Notes under the pieces: generated by a model | Database searches by the model: none | Told to the model about the DNA's origin: nothing | Seen by the model: the letters and a program-made list of their open reading frames with translations, nothing else | Shown here: positions 16,312 through 24,952 of the stretch, piece by piece | Numbering within the stretch: the stretch's first letter is position 1 | Layout: each line of letters begins with the position of its first letter | Program-made: the position numbers and the translations under genes | Source: Sphingomonas insulae | Lineage (GTDB): Bacteria; Pseudomonadota; Alphaproteobacteria; Sphingomonadales; Sphingomonadaceae | Length of the DNA stretch: 64,000 bases | Assembly: GCF_010450875.1 (NCBI RefSeq) | Contig: NZ_CP048422.1 | Span: forward strand, 2,577,001 to 2,641,000 | Direction of reading: 5' to 3'

Positions 16312-16968
16312 ATGAGCATCGTTGTCCGCACCCTGTCGGAACAGGTCTTCGAAATCGTGCGCGAACGGATCGTCGCGGGATTGATCCGCCCTGAGTCGCC
16401 CATCCGCCAGGATGCGCTCGCCGCCGAACTGGGCGTCAGCAAGATTCCGCTGCGCGAGGCGCTCGCCCGACTGGCGCATGACGGGCTGATCCAGGGCCAT
16501 GCAAACCGCGGATATTCGGTGCTTCCGCTGTCGCCGCACGAGGCGAACGAAATCTACGCCTTACGCCTAGCCATCGAACCCTCCGCCGCCGCCGCCGGTG
16601 CCAGGGTCGCGGATGCCGCCGCCAGGGTGCTGGCGACCGCCGCCTTGGCCGCACTGGAGGATGCACAGGCCTCCACGGCGAGCGAAATCGCGGTTCGCCA
16701 TCGCCAGTTTCACCTTGCGCTCGTTCGGCCCGCCGATCGACCGCTGACCACCGATCTGGTCGAACGGCTGGCGATGCTGGCGGAACGCTATGTCATAGCG
16801 CACCTCGCGCCGGCCGGGCGTTACGCACGCGCGCATCGCGAACACCGCGACATGCTGGACGCCTGGACCATGGGCGATGCAGACACGGTCGAACGGGCCA
16901 TGATCCGTCATCTCGCCTCGACGCGGTCCGATCTTCAGGTCGAACTCGGCGATCAGCGGAGCAGGTAG
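16312..16968 (+). CDS. GntR-family (FCD-domain) transcriptional regulator
   Basis: 218 residues from ATG 16312. The N-terminal winged helix-turn-helix is typical of the GntR/FadR group: QVFEIVRERIVAGLI then LAAELGVSKIPLREALARLAHDGLI (about residues 35-60). The C-terminal all-helical FCD ligand domain includes EIYALRLAIEPSA, the metal-ligand type RHRQFHLALV and HREHRDMLDAW. Such proteins usually respond to small organic acids or sugars and control nearby catabolic genes. The target here is unknown; it is divergent from the sulfoquinovose LacI regulator and may or may not belong to that system. Its 3' end overlaps the convergent spore-coat-U-like gene by 16 nt. An upstream in-frame ATG at 16177 is rejected because it would start inside the lacI-proximal palindrome and add an unrelated basic extension. 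Confidence 0.85.
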   Translation: MSIVVRTLSEQVFEIVRERIVAGLIRPESPIRQDALAAELGVSKIPLREALARLAHDGLIQGHANRGYSVLPLSPHEANEIYALRLAIEPSAAAAGARVADAAARVLATAALAALEDAQASTASEIAVRHRQFHLALVRPADRPLTTDLVERLAMLAERYVIAHLAPAGRYARAHREHRDMLDAWTMGDADTVERAMIRHLASTRSDLQVELGDQRSR

Positions 16969-17999
16969 GGGAAGGACAACGAGAAAGCCCCGCCGGCCTT
17001 CATCGCACCCTTGGGCCGAAACCGTAGCTGCGTGATGGCGCCTTCGGACGCGCGGTTGCCAGCGACCGGCGAATAGGTCCAGCTAACCCCATTGTCGGCG
17101 GAAAAATCGACGTCGTCGGTCGCGCTGCCCGGAACATAGCTGAGCGTCACCCCGGCCGAGGGCGATCCGTCGGTGAAGCCGATCACGGTCGATGACGTCG
17201 TACCATCGCCGTCCAGGATGACGCTGGTCCTTGCCGGCACCTTATAAATCAGGGCGACCGATGCATTGTCCAGCGCGACCAGATCGGGATTGCGGACCGC
17301 CAACGTCGTCCGCCCCTTGCTGCCCGGAACCGCCAGCGGCCGCGCCGTTCCGTTCGTCGCGTCCCATGTGGCGGCGGAGGTCAGCGTGATCGTCATGTCC
17401 TGCGGGGTAACGTCCAGCGTGACGGTCACGTCGCTTTTCACCGGGCTGGGCGGTGTCTCGTAACTGCCGACGCAGACCAGCGCCGAGATGCCGTTGCAGA
17501 TCCGCCAGTCCCACGTCATCGTGATCGTGTCGGTATAGCGCCCCGGCGCCGGGCGCACGCCGCTCGCCAGCTTTATATTGACCGGTAGCGTACCGTTGTT
17601 GCTCCCCAGCAGCCCCAGCGCGTTGAGCACATTGTTTTGCATATATTCAGTCGTCTTGTTCTGCGTCAGCGGCACGGTCCCGTTGGGATCGGCGGACGCG
17701 GTATAGACGATATCGCCCGCACTGCCCTTCAGCTTCAAATCGTTCAGGCTGGCGAATGTCGCCTTGATCGAATTGCTGCCGAGCAGGACGAGCAGCGCGC
17801 TGCTGCACGTCAGCCCCCCGGAACTGACGATCGGCGGCACCTTTCCGGCCTCGACGGCAGCGGGGGAATACGGGCCGCTCGATGTCGCGACTTTCGCTGT
17901 GACCGCACATACGGGGGCCGCCATCGCCGGCACCGCCAAAGTCGACGCCGCAACCGCCAGAAGGCGCCCGAGCATCCCCACCCATCGAAAGCCTGTCAT
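16953..17999 (-). CDS. secreted spore coat protein U (SCPU)-like protein
   Basis: 348 residues with a signal peptide (cleaved about residue 27, after VPAMA). The mature part is Ser/Thr/Gly-rich, all-beta in character, with cysteines in the first half (CAVTAKVATSSGPYSP, GGLTCSS, WRICNGISALVCVGSY). The phrase RYTDTITMTWDW and the early Cys pattern resemble the SCPU domain found in Csu-type chaperone-usher pilins and in spore coat protein U. A second half of similar style (VTVTLDVTPQDMTITL) suggests two tandem domains. No chaperone or usher gene is adjacent, so it is probably a stand-alone secreted or surface protein. Family assignment is by resemblance, not certain. It overlaps the convergent GntR gene by 16 nt. 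Confidence 0.6.
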   Translation of the reverse strand: MTGFRWVGMLGRLLAVAASTLAVPAMAAPVCAVTAKVATSSGPYSPAAVEAGKVPPIVSSGGLTCSSALLVLLGSNSIKATFASLNDLKLKGSAGDIVYTASADPNGTVPLTQNKTTEYMQNNVLNALGLLGSNNGTLPVNIKLASGVRPAPGRYTDTITMTWDWRICNGISALVCVGSYETPPSPVKSDVTVTLDVTPQDMTITLTSAATWDATNGTARPLAVPGSKGRTTLAVRNPDLVALDNASVALIYKVPARTSVILDGDGTTSSTVIGFTDGSPSAGVTLSYVPGSATDDVDFSADNGVSWTYSPVAGNRASEGAITQLRFRPKGAMKAGGAFSLSFPYLLR

Positions 18000-18124
18000 G
18001 CCGTCCCCGTGTTCATTGGGAAACGCGATGAGGCTTCGGCGGTAAATGCCCCGTTACAAAGTCATTTCGGTTGCAAACGACCGTCGCCCGATCGCCGTGG
18101 CAGCATCACCGTGCTGCCGATAAT

Positions 18125-18201
18125 TGGTCGGGGCGACAGGATTCGAACCTGCGACCCCCACACCCCCAGTGTGATGCGCTACCAGGCTGCGCTACGCCCC
18201 G
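18125..18201 (-). tRNA. tRNA-Pro (anticodon GGG)
   Basis: 77 nt including an encoded CCA end. The acceptor stem CGGGGCG pairs with CGCCCCG. The D-arm is GCGC...GCGC and the anticodon loop CUGGGGG gives anticodon GGG on a UCACA/UGUGG stem. The T-arm carries the standard GGTTCGAATCC. It decodes CCC and CCU proline codons. Confidence 0.97.
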
Positions 18202-18404
18202 ACCGAGGGACCGTGCGGCAATGCCGCCGATCCCGGAGCGGGGCCTGTAGGCGGGTCGTCCCGACGATGCAAGCTGACAAATGCCGAGCGGAGAGATACG
18301 CGCGGTCGGAACGTCGCAACGTTGCGCGACGCCCCGGTCGATGCTAGCGCGCGGCGCTTCAGGTGCGGGGGATTTCCTCTGCCGATCAGCCATGCACGGA
18401 TCAG

Positions 18405-18743
18405 ATGTTCATCTCCCCAGCTTATGCCCAGACTGCCGGCGGCGCCGCTGAATCCGGCGGGTTCGCCTCGCTCATCAGCTTTGCCCCGCTGCTGCTCATC
18501 TTCATCGTCTTCTACTTCCTGATGATCCGGCCGCAGCAGACCCGCATGAAGGCGCTGCAGCAGGCGGTCGCGGCGGTGAAGAAGGGCGACAGCGTCGTCA
18601 CCGCCGGCGGCGTGATGGGCAAGGTCACCCGGGTCGAGGACGCCTTCGTCGAGGTGGAGATCGCGCCCAACACCCGCATCCGCGTCGTCAAGGCGACGCT
18701 GGCCGAGGTGACCGGCCTCAACACGAAGCCGGCGAACGACTGA
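18405..18743 (+). CDS. yajC: Sec translocase accessory subunit YajC
   Basis: 112 residues from ATG 18405 (MFISPAYAQTAGG). This start gives the usual family length; an upstream ATG at 18363 would add 14 unrelated residues. One membrane helix (FAPLLLIFIVFYFLMI, about residues 27-42) is followed by the family signature RPQQTRMKALQ and a small soluble domain (GDSVVTAGGVMGKV). YajC associates with SecD and SecF, which drive late steps of protein export. Its stop overlaps the secD start (TGATG), so the genes are translationally coupled. Confidence 0.95.
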   Translation: MFISPAYAQTAGGAAESGGFASLISFAPLLLIFIVFYFLMIRPQQTRMKALQQAVAAVKKGDSVVTAGGVMGKVTRVEDAFVEVEIAPNTRIRVVKATLAEVTGLNTKPAND

Positions 18744-20341
18744 TGCTGGACTTTCCACGCTGGAAGGTGGTGTCGATCTGGACGTTGCTGGCGGTGCTCT
18801 GCGCGCTGGCCATTCCGACGTTCCTGCCCGAATCGACGACCGCGAATTGGCCGTTCCATCCGCGGGTGAACAAGGGGCTCGACCTTGCCGGCGGCAGCTA
18901 TCTCATGCTGGAAGCCGATACGCAGGATCTCGCCAACACCCGGATCGAGGCGTTGCGCGAACAGATCCAGGGATCGATGCGCAACGGTACGCCGCGCATC
19001 CTGATCGGCGATATCTCGACCCGCAACAACCAGATCAGCTTCATGCTGCGCGATCCGAGCCAGGTCGATGCCGCGCGCGAACGCCTGCTCGGCATTACCG
19101 GCGGTGGCGCGGGCATGACCGGGCAGCGCGAATGGGACATCCAGGTCGTCGACAGCAGCCGCTTCGTGCTGACCCCGACACAGGCCGGACTGACCCAGGC
19201 GGTCAAGACCGCGATGGAGGATGCGACCGACGTAGTCCGGCGTCGAATCGACGAACTCGGCACGCGCGAACCGACCATCGTGCGCCAGGGCGACAACCGC
19301 ATCCTCGTCCAGGTGCCAGGCCTGCAGAACCCGCAGGCGCTGAAGGATCTGCTCGGCAAGACCGCGCGGCTCGAATTCAAGCTTGTCGACACGACCGCCA
19401 ATCCCGCCGACGTCGTCAAGGGCATCGCACCGATCGGCAGCCAGGTACTGCCCTATCCGGGCAACCCGGCCGGACCGCCGTTCATCGCGGTGAAGCGCTC
19501 GGTCATCATCTCGGGCGACCAGTTGGCCGATTCGCGGCAGGCGTTCGATCAGCAGACCAACCAGCCGAACGTGCAGATTACGTTCAACGCGATCGGCGGC
19601 AACCGCTTCGCCCGCGTGACCCAGCAGAATACCGGCAAGCCGTTTGCCATGATCGTCGACAACAAGGTGATCTCGGCGCCGAACATCAACGAACCGATTC
19701 TCGGCGGCAATGCGGTGATCAACGGCGGCTTCACCGTCGAAAGCGCCAATCAGCTCGCGATCGCATTGCGGTCCGGCAAGCTGCCGGTCGCCTTGAAGGT
19801 GATCGAGGAATCGACCGTCGGTCCCGACCTCGGCGCCGATTCGATCCGCGCGGGCATTCTCGCATCCGCCGTCGCGGTGGCGCTGGTCGTCGCCTTCATG
19901 TTCGTGACGTACGGCCGGTTCGGCCTGTATGCCAACCTGGCGGTCGTCATCAACGTGTTCGTCATCCTCGGCGTGCTGGCGCTGCTCAAGGGAACGCTCA
20001 CGCTGCCCGGCATCGCCGGCTTCGTGTTGACGATCGGTACCGCGGTCGATGCCAACGTCCTCATCAACGAACGCATCCGCGAGGAACGCCGCCGCGGCCG
20101 CTCCGTCGTGCAGGCGGTCGAACTCGGCTATAAGGAAGCCAGCCGGACGATCTTCGAAGCCAATATGACCCACGCCATCTCGGGCGTCATCATGTTCATC
20201 CTGGGTTCCGGCCCGGTGAAGGGTTTCGCCGTCGTCCTGCTGATCGGTATCGTCACCTCGGTCTTCACCGCCGTTACGTTCACGCGCATGCTCGTCGCGC
20301 AGTGGATCCGGCGCGAAAAGCCCAAGACGATCAACATTTGA
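18743..20341 (+). CDS. secD: protein translocase subunit SecD
   Basis: 532 residues. It has an N-terminal membrane helix (about residues 9-28), the signature NKGLDLAGGSYLMLEAD, and a large periplasmic domain containing RRRIDELGTREPTI and LVQVPGLQNPQ. The C-terminal RND-type membrane domain contains SVAVALVVAFMFVTYG and GTAVDANVLINERIREE. With SecF it uses the proton gradient to complete release of proteins from SecYEG. It is translationally coupled to yajC and followed by secF after 16 nt. Confidence 0.98.
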   Translation: MLDFPRWKVVSIWTLLAVLCALAIPTFLPESTTANWPFHPRVNKGLDLAGGSYLMLEADTQDLANTRIEALREQIQGSMRNGTPRILIGDISTRNNQISFMLRDPSQVDAARERLLGITGGGAGMTGQREWDIQVVDSSRFVLTPTQAGLTQAVKTAMEDATDVVRRRIDELGTREPTIVRQGDNRILVQVPGLQNPQALKDLLGKTARLEFKLVDTTANPADVVKGIAPIGSQVLPYPGNPAGPPFIAVKRSVIISGDQLADSRQAFDQQTNQPNVQITFNAIGGNRFARVTQQNTGKPFAMIVDNKVISAPNINEPILGGNAVINGGFTVESANQLAIALRSGKLPVALKVIEESTVGPDLGADSIRAGILASAVAVALVVAFMFVTYGRFGLYANLAVVINVFVILGVLALLKGTLTLPGIAGFVLTIGTAVDANVLINERIREERRRGRSVVQAVELGYKEASRTIFEANMTHAISGVIMFILGSGPVKGFAVVLLIGIVTSVFTAVTFTRMLVAQWIRREKPKTINI

Positions 20342-20357
20342 GGCGAAAGGCCAAGAC

Positions 20358-21335
20358 ATGCGCCTCCTGAAAATCGTACCAGACCATACCAACATCGACT
20401 TCGTCTCGCTGCGCAGCTGGGCTTTCGGCCTGACGCTGCTGCTCAGCGTGCTCGCGGTCGGCCTGACCGCGGTAAAGGGCCTCAACTTCGGCGTCGATTT
20501 CGTCGGCGGCCTGATGATCGAAGAGAAGTTCCCGACCCCGCCCGATCAGGACAAGGTGCGGACCATCGTCGATAACCTCGGCGTCGGCCAGGCGTCCTTG
20601 CAGCAGCAGGGCGGCCCGCAGACGCTGATCATCCGCCTGCCCGTCCAGAGCGGCGCGGACGAAGGCGCCACCAACGCCGTCGTGAAGAAGGTCGAGGCGG
20701 CGCTGGGGCAGGCATTTCCAGGTGCCACGTTCAGCCGCTATTCGACGGTGTCGGGCAAGGTGTCGGGCGAGTTGATCCGCCACGGCGTCCTTGCCGTGGT
20801 GCTGGCCGTGCTTGGCATCGGCCTGTTCGCGATCGTGCGGTTCGAATGGCAGTTCGGCGTGTCGACCATCGTCGCCATCGTGCACGACCTGCTGATGACG
20901 ATCGGATTCTTCGCCCTGTCGGGTTTCGAATTCGATCTCAACATCATCGCGGCCGTGCTGACGATCATCGGCTATTCGATCAACGACAAGATCGTCATCG
21001 ACGATCGCATCCGCGAAAACATGCGCCGCTACCGCAAGATGGAGATGCGCGAGATCATCAACCTGTCGGTGAACGAGACGCTGCCTCGCACCGTCATGAC
21101 CTCGGTGACGATCCTGCTTGCGCTGGTGGCGATGCTGCTGCTGGGCGGCCACGTGCTGCGCGGCTTCACCGCGGCCATGATCCTTGGCATCGTCGTCGGC
21201 ACCTATTCGTCGATCTACGTGTCGTCCTCGCTGCTGATCACGCTCGGCCTGCGCGCCGAGCCGGAGGGGATCGACAAGCCCCGCCGCGGCGGCGGCATGG
21301 ACAATGCCGAGCGGGTCGCCCCGCGGGAGCGTTGA
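20358..21335 (+). CDS. secF: protein translocase subunit SecF
   Basis: 325 residues with six predicted membrane helices. Landmarks: NFGVDFVGGLMIEEKF near the N-terminus, a short periplasmic domain ending SGKVSGELI, then the conserved DKIVIDDRIRENMRRYRKM and NETLPRTVMTS. It works as the partner of SecD, the preceding gene. The extra C-terminal tail (PRRGGGMDNAERVAP) is low-complexity and probably cytoplasmic. Confidence 0.97.
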   Translation: MRLLKIVPDHTNIDFVSLRSWAFGLTLLLSVLAVGLTAVKGLNFGVDFVGGLMIEEKFPTPPDQDKVRTIVDNLGVGQASLQQQGGPQTLIIRLPVQSGADEGATNAVVKKVEAALGQAFPGATFSRYSTVSGKVSGELIRHGVLAVVLAVLGIGLFAIVRFEWQFGVSTIVAIVHDLLMTIGFFALSGFEFDLNIIAAVLTIIGYSINDKIVIDDRIRENMRRYRKMEMREIINLSVNETLPRTVMTSVTILLALVAMLLLGGHVLRGFTAAMILGIVVGTYSSIYVSSSLLITLGLRAEPEGIDKPRRGGGMDNAERVAPRER

Positions 21336-21339
21336 TCGC

Positions 21340-21711
21340 ATGCGGATGGAGCGCGATTCGATCGGCGGACCCATCGTTCGCGGCTTCGTCGGCAGCGGCT
21401 TCCGCATCGATGACGACACGGTCTGGCGTGCCCTGCTGCTGACGCCCGAAGCCGCCACGGCATGGACGCCGCCGCCGCTCGACGCGCTGGACGAGGCGGC
21501 GTTGCAGCCGCTGATCGATCAGGCGCCGGAATTCGTGCTGATCGGCACGGGTGCAGCGCTGGTGCGTCCTCCGGTTGCGCTGGTCCGGGCGCTGGGGGAT
21601 CGCGGCATCGGCGTCGAGGCGATGGACAGCCGCGCCGCCGCGCGGGCCTGGGGCGTGCTGCGCGGTGAAGGGCGCGTCATCGGCGCCGCGCTCTATCCTC
21701 TCGAAGCCTGA
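21340..21711 (+). CDS. Mth938-like (DUF498) domain protein
   Basis: 123 residues starting at ATG 21340, four bases after the secF stop. The single domain is of the Mth938/Xcc1710 type: VRGFVGSGFRIDDD at the start, FVLIGTGAALVRPP in the middle and GIGVEAMDSRAAARAWGVL near the end. The molecular role is unknown; relatives include the assembly factor NDUFAF3, and the gene is commonly found after secDF in alphaproteobacteria. It overlaps the convergent glycosyltransferase gene by 19 nt. Confidence 0.85.
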   Translation: MRMERDSIGGPIVRGFVGSGFRIDDDTVWRALLLTPEAATAWTPPPLDALDEAALQPLIDQAPEFVLIGTGAALVRPPVALVRALGDRGIGVEAMDSRAAARAWGVLRGEGRVIGAALYPLEA

Positions 21712-22898
21712 CCGGACCGGATCGTCCGCCGCCGACCGCGCGCGACGAGTCCCGACAGGTGGTCGTGCAGCGCGGCGGTGTTCGCCGCCCAGGTAAAGGG
21801 CAATGCCGCGGCGCGCACGGCCGCCGGCTCCGGCGGATGCACCAACAGCTCGCCGATCGCCGCGGCGATGCTGACGGGATGGCTCGGAACGATCCGTCCG
21901 GCATCGCGCGTCGTCACCACCTCCCGCGCGCCGCCAGCGTCGGTGATGACGATGGGCGTGCCGCAGGCGAGCGATTCCACCCACGCATTGGCAAGCCCTT
22001 CCGACGTCGAGGCAAGCGCCATGACGTCGGCGGCGCCGATGATCGCGGGCAGGCTATCGTGCGCCACGCTGCCAAGAAATCGCACGCGGTGACCCACGCC
22101 CAGTTTCTCAGCCAGCGCTGTCAGCCGCGCCCGTTCCGCGCCCTCGCCGACGATCGCGAGGGTCACGTCCGGCAGCGTCGCCACGGCCCGCACCACCAGG
22201 TCTTGTCCCTTGCGCGGGATGAGCGCACCCAGCGACAGCACGAGCGGCCCGGCGATGCCCAGTTCGGCCTTGCCGCCGACCCGATCGACCGGCCGGAACC
22301 GATCGAGGTCGACACCGGTGTGATGGACTCTGATCCGCTCGCCGGGAATGCCCAGCGCCATCATGTCCGCGCGCATCGCGCCGCTGACCGCCAGCACGCC
22401 GTCCGCCGCCTGCCCGGCCGCGACGACCTGCGCCGCGGTCGGCCCGCCGGTTCCCCAATGGTGGATATCGGCGCCCCGCGCCTTGATCGACACCGGCACG
22501 CCATAGCGCGCACCGAGCGCCACCGCCGCGGGCCCGTCCGGAAAGAAGAACGAGGCGTCGATCACGTCGAACGCGAAATCGCGTCGGATCGCATCGAACA
22601 GCGGCTCCAGCGCGTGTTGCAGCTGGCGGGCGTGCCAACGTCCGCCGACCCCCGGTATACTCGTGAACCGCGGCCGGTACACGTCCAGTCCACGCCAGGC
22701 TTCTCGCTCGGGCAATGACCGCTTATCGGCATGCTGGATCAACGCGAGCGGTCCGGGCGGCAGACCGATCGGTGCGACCACCCGAACCTCGACCCCGTCG
22801 CGTGCTGCCAGCCCCGCGGTCTGCCGTTCGACGAAGATGCCAAAGTTCGGCCGCGTCGCGTCCGGAAACAGGGTGGAAAGCGTCAGGACCCGAAGCAT
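21693..22898 (-). CDS. GT4-family glycosyltransferase
   Basis: 401-residue retaining glycosyltransferase with two Rossmann-like halves. The N-terminal half begins MLRVLTLSTLFPDATRPNFG with the Gly-rich acceptor loop. The C-terminal half contains SLGALIPRKGQDLVVRAV, the hinge segment IVGEGAERARL and the E-x7-E nucleotide-sugar signature EGLANAWVESLACGTPIV. It probably transfers a sugar to a lipid carrier or polysaccharide at the cytoplasmic face. No polysaccharide gene cluster surrounds it, so the product cannot be named. It is convergent with the Mth938-like gene. Confidence 0.87.
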   Translation of the reverse strand: MLRVLTLSTLFPDATRPNFGIFVERQTAGLAARDGVEVRVVAPIGLPPGPLALIQHADKRSLPEREAWRGLDVYRPRFTSIPGVGGRWHARQLQHALEPLFDAIRRDFAFDVIDASFFFPDGPAAVALGARYGVPVSIKARGADIHHWGTGGPTAAQVVAAGQAADGVLAVSGAMRADMMALGIPGERIRVHHTGVDLDRFRPVDRVGGKAELGIAGPLVLSLGALIPRKGQDLVVRAVATLPDVTLAIVGEGAERARLTALAEKLGVGHRVRFLGSVAHDSLPAIIGAADVMALASTSEGLANAWVESLACGTPIVITDAGGAREVVTTRDAGRIVPSHPVSIAAAIGELLVHPPEPAAVRAAALPFTWAANTAALHDHLSGLVARGRRRTIRSGQASRG

Positions 22899-22965
22899 GT
22901 CGCGGCGAACGCTAGGGCCTTGGGGTTAACGCTTCCACCCTCCCCCTGATCGGACCGACCCCAGA

Positions 22966-23790
22966 TCAGATCCTTTGCGTGCCGGGATAGGCGAACAGCA
23001 GATCGGCATCCGGGCTGGCCACGATCGTCTCATGGCCGGTGACGGTGACGCACTCGCCGGCCTTGAAGGCGACGCCCGCAACGTCCCCCGACCCGCTGAT
23101 CGGCACCAGCCAGCCGGTCTGCCCGTCCGCCAGTGCGACGTTCCGCTCGCCGCCGGTCCAGCGCTCGAGGACGAACTTGGGGCCTTCGACCAGAATGTCG
23201 CGGCCCGCGCCCGCGCCACCCGGCGACGTGATCGGCCGATACGGCGTCAGGTGGGAGACCGCGACGCCGTCCTCGAGATGTAATTCTCGATCGCTGCCGT
23301 AATCGTACAGACGATAGGTGGTTTCGGAGTTCTGCTGCACCTCGATCAGGGTGAGGCCCGCACCGATGGCGTGGATCGTCCCCGACGGCGCATAGTAGAA
23401 ATCGCCGACCTTGATCGGCACCCAGTCGAGGTCCGCCTCGATCGAGCCGTCCTGCGCATCGGCGCGAAGCTGCTCCGCGGTCATCGGCTGCTTTGGCCCC
23501 AGCGCGATCGTCGAATCGGGCTTTGCCGCGAGGATCGTCCAGCATTCGTCCTTGCCGCGCGGCAGCCCCCGCGCGTGTGCCTGCTCGTCATCAGGATGGA
23601 CCTGCACCGACAGCTTCTGGCCGGTGAAGAGGTATTTGATCAGCAGGTCGGGGGTGGTGTCGCCCGGCTCCTGAAACCAGATCTCGCCGATCGGCTCGCC
23701 ACCCTCGGGCGCATCCTCGAACCCGAAGCCCAGATCGTGCCTGCCCCATGGCTTTTCGACGCGATGGGTGTGGAGCAACGTAGCAGGCAT
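22966..23790 (-). CDS. type I mannose-6-phosphate isomerase family protein
   Basis: 274 residues, cupin fold, interconverting mannose-6-phosphate and fructose-6-phosphate for GDP-mannose synthesis. Zinc-site motifs are visible: KLSVQVHPDD (the QVHPDD signature), KDECWTIL and PSGTIHAIGAG. It is shorter than classical ManA (about 390 residues), as in the Bacillus-type short form. It lies next to a glycosyltransferase gene on the same strand, which fits supply of sugar precursors. The start is the only ATG giving the N-terminal RVEKPWGRHDL, which is normal for this group. Confidence 0.85.
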   Translation of the reverse strand: MPATLLHTHRVEKPWGRHDLGFGFEDAPEGGEPIGEIWFQEPGDTTPDLLIKYLFTGQKLSVQVHPDDEQAHARGLPRGKDECWTILAAKPDSTIALGPKQPMTAEQLRADAQDGSIEADLDWVPIKVGDFYYAPSGTIHAIGAGLTLIEVQQNSETTYRLYDYGSDRELHLEDGVAVSHLTPYRPITSPGGAGAGRDILVEGPKFVLERWTGGERNVALADGQTGWLVPISGSGDVAGVAFKAGECVTVTGHETIVASPDADLLFAYPGTQRI

Positions 23791-23880
23791 GCGGGTCCTT
23801 TCGAGATCGTAACCAGTCAGCGCAACGAGCGACGGAAGGGATTGTTCGCAAGGCCGCGCTTACGCTAAGAGCCTTAGCCG

Positions 23881-24849
23881 ATGCGTACCCCACAGTCCAA
23901 GGCGCTTGCCGCAGCGCTGATCGCCGTCCTCGCGCTTCCCATCGCGGGCTGCGCCCGCAATCGTGCGAAGTCCGACCTGCCCTATGTCGCGCGCGACGTC
24001 GGCACGCTCTATTCGACCGCCCGCAAGCGGCTCGACCAGGGCCGGTACAAGGAGGCGGCGGTGCTGTTCGACGAGGTCGAGCGCCAGCATCCCTATTCGG
24101 TCTGGGCGCGCCGTGCGCAGCTGATGAGCGCGTTCAGCTATTATCTGAACCGCGATTATACCGAGAGCATCCAGTCGGCGCAGCGCTTCCTGTCGGTCCA
24201 CCCCGGCAATCGCGACGCGCCTTATGCCTATTACCTCGTCGCGCTGAGCTATTACGAACAGATCCGCGACGTCACCCGCGACCAGAAGATCACGCTGCAG
24301 GCCCTGAATGCGTTGGGCGAACTGACCCGTCGCTATCCGAACACGCGCTACGCCTCCGATACCCGGCTGAAGATCGATCTCGTCAACGATCACCTCGCCG
24401 GCAAGGAGATGGAGATCGGGCGCTTCTACGAAACGCGCGGCCAGTGGCTGTCGGCGACGCTGCGGTTCCGCACCGTCATTGACAAATACCAGACGACCAC
24501 GCACACGCCCGAGGCGCTGATGCGGCTGACCGAAAGCTATCTGTCGCTCGGCCTGCCCGATGAGGCGCAGAAGGCGACCGCGGTGCTCGGCGCCAATTAT
24601 CCTGGCACCGACTGGTACGGCCATGCCTACAAGCTGATGCAGAAGCATCCGCCGCAGCCGGTCGCACCGATCCCGCCGGGCCAGCCGATCGTCCCGGTCG
24701 GCACACCGGGGTCGAAGAATCTGGCGCTGCCGGGCGAATCGGGCACCGCCACGCCAAAGGCCGAGGCCCCTGCCCCGCCCACCCCCGTGGCGCCGAGCGG
24801 CGGCACGACCGGTGGTCCGGTGCCCACCACGGAAACGCCGACCACCTGA
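23881..24849 (+). CDS. bamD: outer-membrane assembly lipoprotein BamD
   Basis: 322 residues. The lipoprotein signal peptide ends in the lipobox LPIAGC (Cys24). The mature domain is a set of TPR-like helices characteristic of BamD/ComL: LYSTARKRLDQGRYKEAAVL, RRAQLMSAFSYYLNRDY, SAQRFLSVHPGN, YYLVALSYYEQI. It is part of the BAM complex that inserts beta-barrel proteins, including the TonB receptors of this window. The C-terminal 70 residues are Pro/Ala/Thr-rich and low-complexity, an extension often seen in alphaproteobacteria. Confidence 0.96.
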   Translation: MRTPQSKALAAALIAVLALPIAGCARNRAKSDLPYVARDVGTLYSTARKRLDQGRYKEAAVLFDEVERQHPYSVWARRAQLMSAFSYYLNRDYTESIQSAQRFLSVHPGNRDAPYAYYLVALSYYEQIRDVTRDQKITLQALNALGELTRRYPNTRYASDTRLKIDLVNDHLAGKEMEIGRFYETRGQWLSATLRFRTVIDKYQTTTHTPEALMRLTESYLSLGLPDEAQKATAVLGANYPGTDWYGHAYKLMQKHPPQPVAPIPPGQPIVPVGTPGSKNLALPGESGTATPKAEAPAPPTPVAPSGGTTGGPVPTTETPTT

Positions 24850-24952
24850 TCGGCGGCGTCTTGCGCGCGAAAGCACGGGTCGCCGCTGCTTTCTCGCGAA
24901 AACAGAACATTTAAGGATCAACATCGCCGCAAGGCGCGCTATATCAGCGGCG

